This document shows positions 55,291 through 58,942 of a stretch of 58,942 nucleotides of DNA, in pieces. Made by a program: the position numbers and the translations under genes. This DNA is from Candidatus Acidiferrales bacterium (GTDB lineage Bacteria; Acidobacteriota; Terriglobia; Acidiferrales; UBA7541). Where the stretch lies: contig DASYYH010000001.1 in the NCBI GenBank assembly GCA_035934015.1, positions 1 to 58,942 of the forward strand. Reading direction: 5' to 3'. How positions within the stretch are numbered: position 1 is the stretch's first letter; each line of letters begins with the position of its first letter. The notes below the pieces were generated by a model, which did no database searches, had not been told where the DNA came from, and saw only the letters and a program-made list of their open reading frames with translations.

Positions 55291-55677
55291 CTACTTGATC
55301 TCGACCTTGGCTCCCGCTTCTTCGAACTTCTTCTTGATCGTGGCGGCTTCGTCCTTGTTGATGCCCTCTTTCACGGGCTTGGGCGCGCCGTCCACCAGGT
55401 CCTTCGCTTCCTTCAGGCCCAGGCTGGTGACTTCGCGAACCGCCTTGATCACGTTGATCTTGTTTGCGCCGACTTCCGTGAGAACGACGGTGAATTCCGT
55501 CTTCTCCTCCGCCGGAGCCGCGCCCGCCGCGCCGCCACCGCCGCCAGCCATCACGACCGGAGCAGCCGCTGCGGCAGAAACGCCGAACGTCTCTTCCATT
55601 TTCTTGACCAAGTCCGACGCTTCCAGAAGCGTCAGGCCCTTGATCTCATCCAGGATTGTTTCCACTTTGCTCGCCAT
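55291..55677 (-). CDS. rplL: 50S ribosomal protein L7/L12
   Basis: This 128-residue acidic stalk protein has the N-terminal dimerisation helices ([22 protein letters not shown]), an Ala/Gly/Pro-rich flexible hinge, and the C-terminal factor-binding domain ([22 protein letters not shown], then [19 protein letters not shown]). It recruits translation GTPases. It is 33 bp after rplJ and 163 bp before rpoB. Confidence 0.97.
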   Translation of the reverse strand: MASKVETILDEIKGLTLLEASDLVKKMEETFGVSAAAAAPVVMAGGGGGAAGAAPAEEKTEFTVVLTEVGANKINVIKAVREVTSLGLKEAKDLVDGAPKPVKEGINKDEAATIKKKFEEAGAKVEIK

Positions 55678-55710
55678 CGCCTTTTCCTATCCTCCTAAAA
55701 GTTAAACTCG

Positions 55711-56277
55711 TTATTCCGCTTTCGCTGCCGGAGCGGCCTCTCCGCCGCCCGAGCCGAACTTGCCAGCCTTCGCGGCTTCGCTCGTTACCACTGCCAGATT
55801 GCGCGGCACCGCGGCCACTGCCGTTGCCAAGCGCTGCGCCGGTGCATTGAGCAGGAACATGATCTTGCTGATCAATTCTTCCTTGCTAGGCAACTGCGCC
55901 AGTTGCTGAATTTCTTGGATCGAAATGACGCGTCCCTCGACCCAACCTGCGCGGAACTGAAACGCGGGAACATCTTTCGCAACTTTCGTCAGCACCTTGG
56001 CCAGCGCGACGGGATCCGTCATGGTGTAAGCGATTGAGTTCGTGCCCGCGAGATTCTTCAGCAGCGGCTCAATCGGCGTCCCGGCTCCGGCGCGCTCCGC
56101 CAGCGTGTTCTTCACGACTTCGTAATGCCCGCCTGCCTTTTCCACTGCGCGCCGCAACTGCGTATCTTGTTCAACAGTGATGCCCTGGAACGTCGAAAGA
56201 ATCACGGTGGATACATTCGCCAGTTCAGAGCGAAGCGAGTTCGCCTTTTCTTTCTTCTCAGCCTTCTTCATTCCCAT
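55711..56277 (-). CDS. rplJ: 50S ribosomal protein L10
   Basis: This 188-residue stalk base protein has the conserved RNA-binding N-terminal domain (STVILSTFQGITVEQDTQLRR, and KNTLAERA). The C-terminal helix anchors L7/L12 dimers. AAGGAG lies six bases before ATG 56277. Only 21 bp separate it from rplA, so the long leader used for L10 autoregulation in E. coli is absent or lies in rplA. The C-terminal Gly/Glu/Ala tail is slightly longer than usual. Confidence 0.94.
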   Translation of the reverse strand: MGMKKAEKKEKANSLRSELANVSTVILSTFQGITVEQDTQLRRAVEKAGGHYEVVKNTLAERAGAGTPIEPLLKNLAGTNSIAYTMTDPVALAKVLTKVAKDVPAFQFRAGWVEGRVISIQEIQQLAQLPSKEELISKIMFLLNAPAQRLATAVAAVPRNLAVVTSEAAKAGKFGSGGGEAAPAAKAE

Positions 56278-56298
56278 GTACAGCTCCTTCAGAACCTT

Positions 56299-57012
56299 TT
56301 AGGCCGCGGTCGCCATCGCCGCATCGACTTCGGAATGATCGATCAAAATGCCCGGGCCCATCGTCGACGTGAGCGTCACGCGGCGAATGTATTTGCCCTT
56401 TGCGGCAGCGGGCTTGGCCTTGGAAACAGCGCTCAGAAGCGCCATGGCGTTCTCTGCAAGCTGCGGCGCTCCAAAACTGATCTTTCCGACCGGTGAGTGG
56501 ATGATTCCCGTCTTGTCGAGCCGGAATTCCACTTTGCCGGCTTTGATTTCCTTCACGGCGCGCGCGATTTCAAATGTAACCGTGCCCGTCTTCGGATTCG
56601 GCATCAAGCCGCGCGGCCCGAGCACTTTGCCCAAGCGTCCGGCGGACTTCATCATGTCCGGCGTGGCGATGACGGCGTCGTAGTCTGTCCAGCCGCCGGC
56701 GATTTTCGTCACCATGTCTTCTCCGCCGACGAAATCCGCTCCCGCTTCTTCCGCTTCGCGCACTTTTTCGCCCGAGGCAATCACCAGCACGCGCTTTGAT
56801 TTTCCCAGGCCGTGAGGAAGCACAACCGTTCCGCGCACCATCTGGTCCGATTGCTTCGGATCAACGCCGAGGTTGATAGCCAGCTCGACCGTCTCGTCGA
56901 ACTTCACGAAATGAGCCTTCTTCAGCAGCTCCGCCGCTTCGCCGAGCTTGTACGCGCGCGTTTCCACAAGTTTGCGCGCATTCTGGATTTTCTTTCCGCC
57001 GACCTTGCCCAT
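56299..57012 (-). CDS. rplA: 50S ribosomal protein L1
   Basis: This 237-residue protein binds 23S rRNA at the mobile L1 stalk and helps move deacylated tRNA out. Characteristic segments are [47 protein letters not shown] and [15 protein letters not shown]. It lies eight bp after rplK. In many bacteria L1 also represses its own operon by binding the leader; no mimic site was identified here. Confidence 0.96.
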   Translation of the reverse strand: MGKVGGKKIQNARKLVETRAYKLGEAAELLKKAHFVKFDETVELAINLGVDPKQSDQMVRGTVVLPHGLGKSKRVLVIASGEKVREAEEAGADFVGGEDMVTKIAGGWTDYDAVIATPDMMKSAGRLGKVLGPRGLMPNPKTGTVTFEIARAVKEIKAGKVEFRLDKTGIIHSPVGKISFGAPQLAENAMALLSAVSKAKPAAAKGKYIRRVTLTSTMGPGILIDHSEVDAAMATAA

Positions 57013-57020
57013 TGCTTCTC

Positions 57021-57449
57021 CTAACCTTCGACTTCGATTCCCATGTTGCGCGCCGTGCCCATCACCGTGCGCACCGCCGATTCCAAGCTCATCGTATTCA
57101 GATCCACCAATTTCATCTTGGCGATTTCTTCCACCTGCTTGCGCGTAACCTTGGCGACTTTATTGCGGTTTGGCTCCGGCGAACCCTTCACAATCCCTGC
57201 CGCGCGCTTCAGAAGTTCGGAGGCCGGCGGCGTCTTGGTGATGAACGTGAAAGTCCGATCGCTGTAAATCGTAATCAGCACCGGAATGATCATCCCTTCC
57301 GGCTCTTTGTTCGTCTTGGCATTGAACTGCTTGCAGAAATCCATGATATTCACGCCCTGCGGACCGAGCGCAGTACCCACAGGCGGCGCCGGCGTAGCCT
57401 TCGCGGCCGGCAACTGCAACTTCACCATTGCTTGAACTTTCTTTGCCAT
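57021..57449 (-). CDS. rplK: 50S ribosomal protein L11
   Basis: This 142-residue protein forms the GTPase-associated centre with 23S r[43 protein letters not shown] and the C-terminal [20 protein letters not shown] are conserved. It is the thiostrepton-site protein and is needed for RelA activation in other bacteria. It follows nusG by 42 bp and precedes rplA by eight bp. Confidence 0.97.
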   Translation of the reverse strand: MAKKVQAMVKLQLPAAKATPAPPVGTALGPQGVNIMDFCKQFNAKTNKEPEGMIIPVLITIYSDRTFTFITKTPPASELLKRAAGIVKGSPEPNRNKVAKVTRKQVEEIAKMKLVDLNTMSLESAVRTVMGTARNMGIEVEG

Positions 57450-57491
57450 CTTGACTCCCTTGCAATAACCCCGAAACCGCGCTGCTTCCGG

Positions 57492-58025
57492 CTACGCGAC
57501 CTTCTCCACTTGCGCGAAATCCAGTTCGACCGGCGTTGAGCGTCCGAAAATCGTCACACTCACTTTCAGTGTGCTGCGGTCCGAGTTCACTTCCTCGACC
57601 ACGCCCGTGAAATTCGCAAACGGCCCATCCACGATGCGCACAGACTCATTGCGGTCAAACGTGAGCTTCGGCCGCGGCTTTTCCGCCGTGGTCGTCGCGC
57701 GATTCAGAATATTCTCGACTTCTTCCTCGCTCAGCGGCGTGGGCGTCTGCCCCGATCCGACGAATCCCGTAACGCGCGGCGTCGAGCGCACGACGTGCCA
57801 CGTGTAGTCATCCATATCCATCTCGACCAGCAAGTACCCCGGATAACACATTCGCGGGGAGATCACTTTCTTGCCGCCACGCACTTCGACCACGGACTCG
57901 GTGGGGATGACCATCCGCCCAATCTTGTCCTGCAGACCGAATGCCGCCACGCGCCCTTCGAGGCTTTCCTTCACCTTATTTTCAAAGCCCGAATAGGTGT
58001 GAACGATGTACCACTGCTTGGCCAT
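57492..58025 (-). CDS. nusG: Transcription antitermination factor NusG
   Basis: This 177-residue factor binds the clamp of RNA polymerase, suppresses pausing and links to Rho or ribosomes. The NGN domain covers about 1-115 ([38 protein letters not shown]), and the KOW domain is C-terminal ([14 protein letters not shown]). It lies 13 bp after secE. Length is standard. Confidence 0.97.
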   Translation of the reverse strand: MAKQWYIVHTYSGFENKVKESLEGRVAAFGLQDKIGRMVIPTESVVEVRGGKKVISPRMCYPGYLLVEMDMDDYTWHVVRSTPRVTGFVGSGQTPTPLSEEEVENILNRATTTAEKPRPKLTFDRNESVRIVDGPFANFTGVVEEVNSDRSTLKVSVTIFGRSTPVELDFAQVEKVA

Positions 58026-58038
58026 GCCGCTTCCTTGC

Positions 58039-58338
58039 TCAGTGCTTAAAATAGTTGAGTACCACCGTTTCCAGCCGGCTGAACACGCTGTCCGTCAGCA
58101 GAAAAAACAAACCGAAAAAAGTCACTGTGACGATCACCACGCCCGTCAACGAAATCACGTCCTGCCGCGTAGGCCAGACGACCTTCGCCATTTCCGACCG
58201 CACGTCGTGATAAAACTGCTTCCAGCGGCGCGGAATCGAGGTCAATCGCCCGAAGGATGACGCAACGGCGCTCTCCCCGTTTCCCCCGTTGCCGCCGCCG
58301 TGAATGCTGTCGTCTCTCACCTTGAGTGCTTCTGCCAT
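58039..58338 (-). CDS. secE: Preprotein translocase subunit SecE
   Basis: This 99-residue protein has a polar N-terminal extension, the conserved amphipathic FYHDVRSEMAKVVWPTRQD and one C-terminal membrane segment (TGVVIVTVTFFGLFFLLTD). SecE clamps SecY in the SecYEG channel. It lies between tRNA-Trp and nusG, the common arrangement. The single membrane segment is the minimal bacterial form. Confidence 0.94.
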   Translation of the reverse strand: MAEALKVRDDSIHGGGNGGNGESAVASSFGRLTSIPRRWKQFYHDVRSEMAKVVWPTRQDVISLTGVVIVTVTFFGLFFLLTDSVFSRLETVVLNYFKH

Positions 58339-58407
58339 GGTTTCAATTCGTCCACCCCAACTTCACTTGCCGCCTGCTACTTCCCTTCGCCCGCCGCCCG
58401 CAAAATC

Positions 58408-58482
58408 TGGCAGGGGAGGAGGGATTCGAACCCCCACATCCGGTTTTGGAGACCGGCGGTCTACCGTTGAACCTACTCCCCT
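58408..58482 (-). tRNA. trnW: tRNA-Trp (anticodon CCA)
   Basis: On the minus strand AGGGGAG at 58482-58476 pairs with CTCCCCT near 58418-58412. The anticodon stem CCGGT/ACCGG closes the loop CTCCAAA with anticodon CCA, and GGGGGTTCGAATCCC forms the T-arm. Discriminator G and a genome-encoded CCA end the molecule at 58408. The gene sits between rpmG and secE, a conserved position in many bacteria. Confidence 0.97.
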
Positions 58483-58549
58483 TTACCCTGAGGGCTGCAT
58501 GGCGGCCCGAAGGGTTCCGTTTTTTTCGATTCGGAATTCAAAAAACCGC

Positions 58550-58699
58550 CTACTTCACTTCTTTGTGCGGCGTGTGCTTTTTGCACGTATTGCAATATTT
58601 CGACGTCTCCAGCCGCTCCGGATGCTTCTTCCGGTTCTTCATGGTCGTGTAATTCCGGTTTTTACATTCGCCGCACTGCAATGTAATGATTTCTCGCAT
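58550..58699 (-). CDS. rpmG: 50S ribosomal protein L33
   Basis: This 49-residue protein reads [19 protein letters not shown] at its start and has CGEC and CNTC, the four cysteines of the zinc-binding (C+) form. It stands between the partial tuf and tRNA-Trp genes. ATG 58699 follows an AGGAT-like sequence about nine bases upstream. The small size fits L33 exactly. Confidence 0.96.
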   Translation of the reverse strand: MREIITLQCGECKNRNYTTMKNRKKHPERLETSKYCNTCKKHTPHKEVK

Positions 58700-58716
58700 A
58701 ATCCTCTACCTGAACC

Positions 58717-58942
58717 TTACTCGATGATATCGGTGACAGCGCCGGCGCCGACGGTGTGGCCGCCTTCGCGGATCGCGAACCGCAATCCCTTCTCCAAGGC
58801 TACCGGCGTGATCAGACTCACTTCCACGCTTACATTGTCCCCAGGCATCACCATCTCCACTCCCTGCGCCAGCTTCACGTCCCCCGTCACGTCCGTCGTC
58901 CGAAAGTAAAACTGCGGCCGGTACCCCGTGAAAAACGGCGTG
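58717..58942 (-). CDS. tuf: Elongation factor Tu, C-terminal part
   Basis: About 74 C-terminal residues of EF-Tu are encoded up to TAA at 58717-58719; the gene continues beyond the window. [32 protein letters not shown] and [20 protein letters not shown] are typical of domain 3, which contacts aminoacyl-tRNA. It is the first visible gene of the minus-strand translation/transcription operon, 18 bp before rpmG. Confidence 0.96.
   Translation of the reverse strand, partial: TPFFTGYRPQFYFRTTDVTGDVKLAQGVEMVMPGDNVSVEVSLITPVALEKGLRFAIREGGHTVGAGAVTDIIE

Noticed and set aside
58304-58909. Open frame containing GGGIRTPTSGFGDRR across the tRNA-Trp gene
   Set aside because: This is the well-known false translation of a tRNA-Trp antisense strand; it also crosses rpmG and tuf on the opposite strand.

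Overview
The window looks like chromosomal DNA of a bacterium with about 58-60% G+C, most likely an Acidobacteriota member (Koribacter/Sulfotelmatobacter-like). This placement is an inference from gene content and protein style: a zinc-ribbon-bearing RpoB, HipA-like/DUF3037 pairs, a membrane MutS-like protein, and separated ATP synthase genes. No database comparison was run. Almost all of the window is housekeeping DNA; accessory DNA is limited to the left edge and a stretch around 33.1-34.7 kb.

Layout. 1-760: remnant of a mobile or recombination region, with an RHS-repeat fragment, a REP-like hairpin and the 5' half of a tRNA-Ser(GCU) broken at its anticodon loop. 0.97-4.6 kb (+): membrane MutS-like ATPase, then a HipA-like kinase/DUF3037 pair. 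4.6-10.6 kb (-): a 2-oxoacid dehydrogenase cluster (lpdA, lipB, E1 alpha, E1 beta, E2) that carries its own octanoyltransferase. 10.8-14.0 kb (+): CPBP protease, DksA-like zinc finger, ComF, HNH nuclease. 14.2-18.3 kb (-): queA, metallophosphoesterase, a membrane protein and a nuclease-like protein. 18.4-25 kb (+): rRNA methyltransferase, then a stress block of Hsp20, ClpB, HtpX and a coiled-coil membrane protein. 25-26.8 kb: a small basic protein, nagA, a glutaredoxin. 26.9-32.9 kb (-): ATP synthase genes in transcript order b, b', delta, alpha, gamma, beta, epsilon, without a and c. 33.1-34.7 kb: an orphan membrane protein and about 600 bp of non-coding DNA. 34.7-38.4 kb (+): glutaryl-CoA-type dehydrogenase, secreted DUF711 protein, glpX, a 40-residue membrane peptide. 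38.6-43.9 kb: zinc-ribbon XRE regulator (-), then HD-domain protein, DUF721/DciA-like, gatC and gatA (+), and two unknown genes. 43.9-46.2 kb (-): PAS hybrid histidine kinase. 46.4-58.9 kb (-): tuf (partial), rpmG, tRNA-Trp, secE, nusG, rplK, rplA, rplJ, rplL, rpoB and rpoC, ending in a strong terminator.

The most striking observation is in RpoB. Residues about 83-142 form a cysteine-rich insert with eight cysteines. Its first half repeats, with identical cysteine spacing and many identical residues, the N-terminal zinc-binding module of RpoC encoded by the next gene. Other leads are a 10-bp-arm palindrome upstream of the MutS-like gene whose half-site recurs inside the hsp20 promoter, the broken tRNA-Ser with a 9-bp direct repeat, a HipA-like kinase with Asn at the presumed catalytic Asp, and a DUF711 protein with an export signal.
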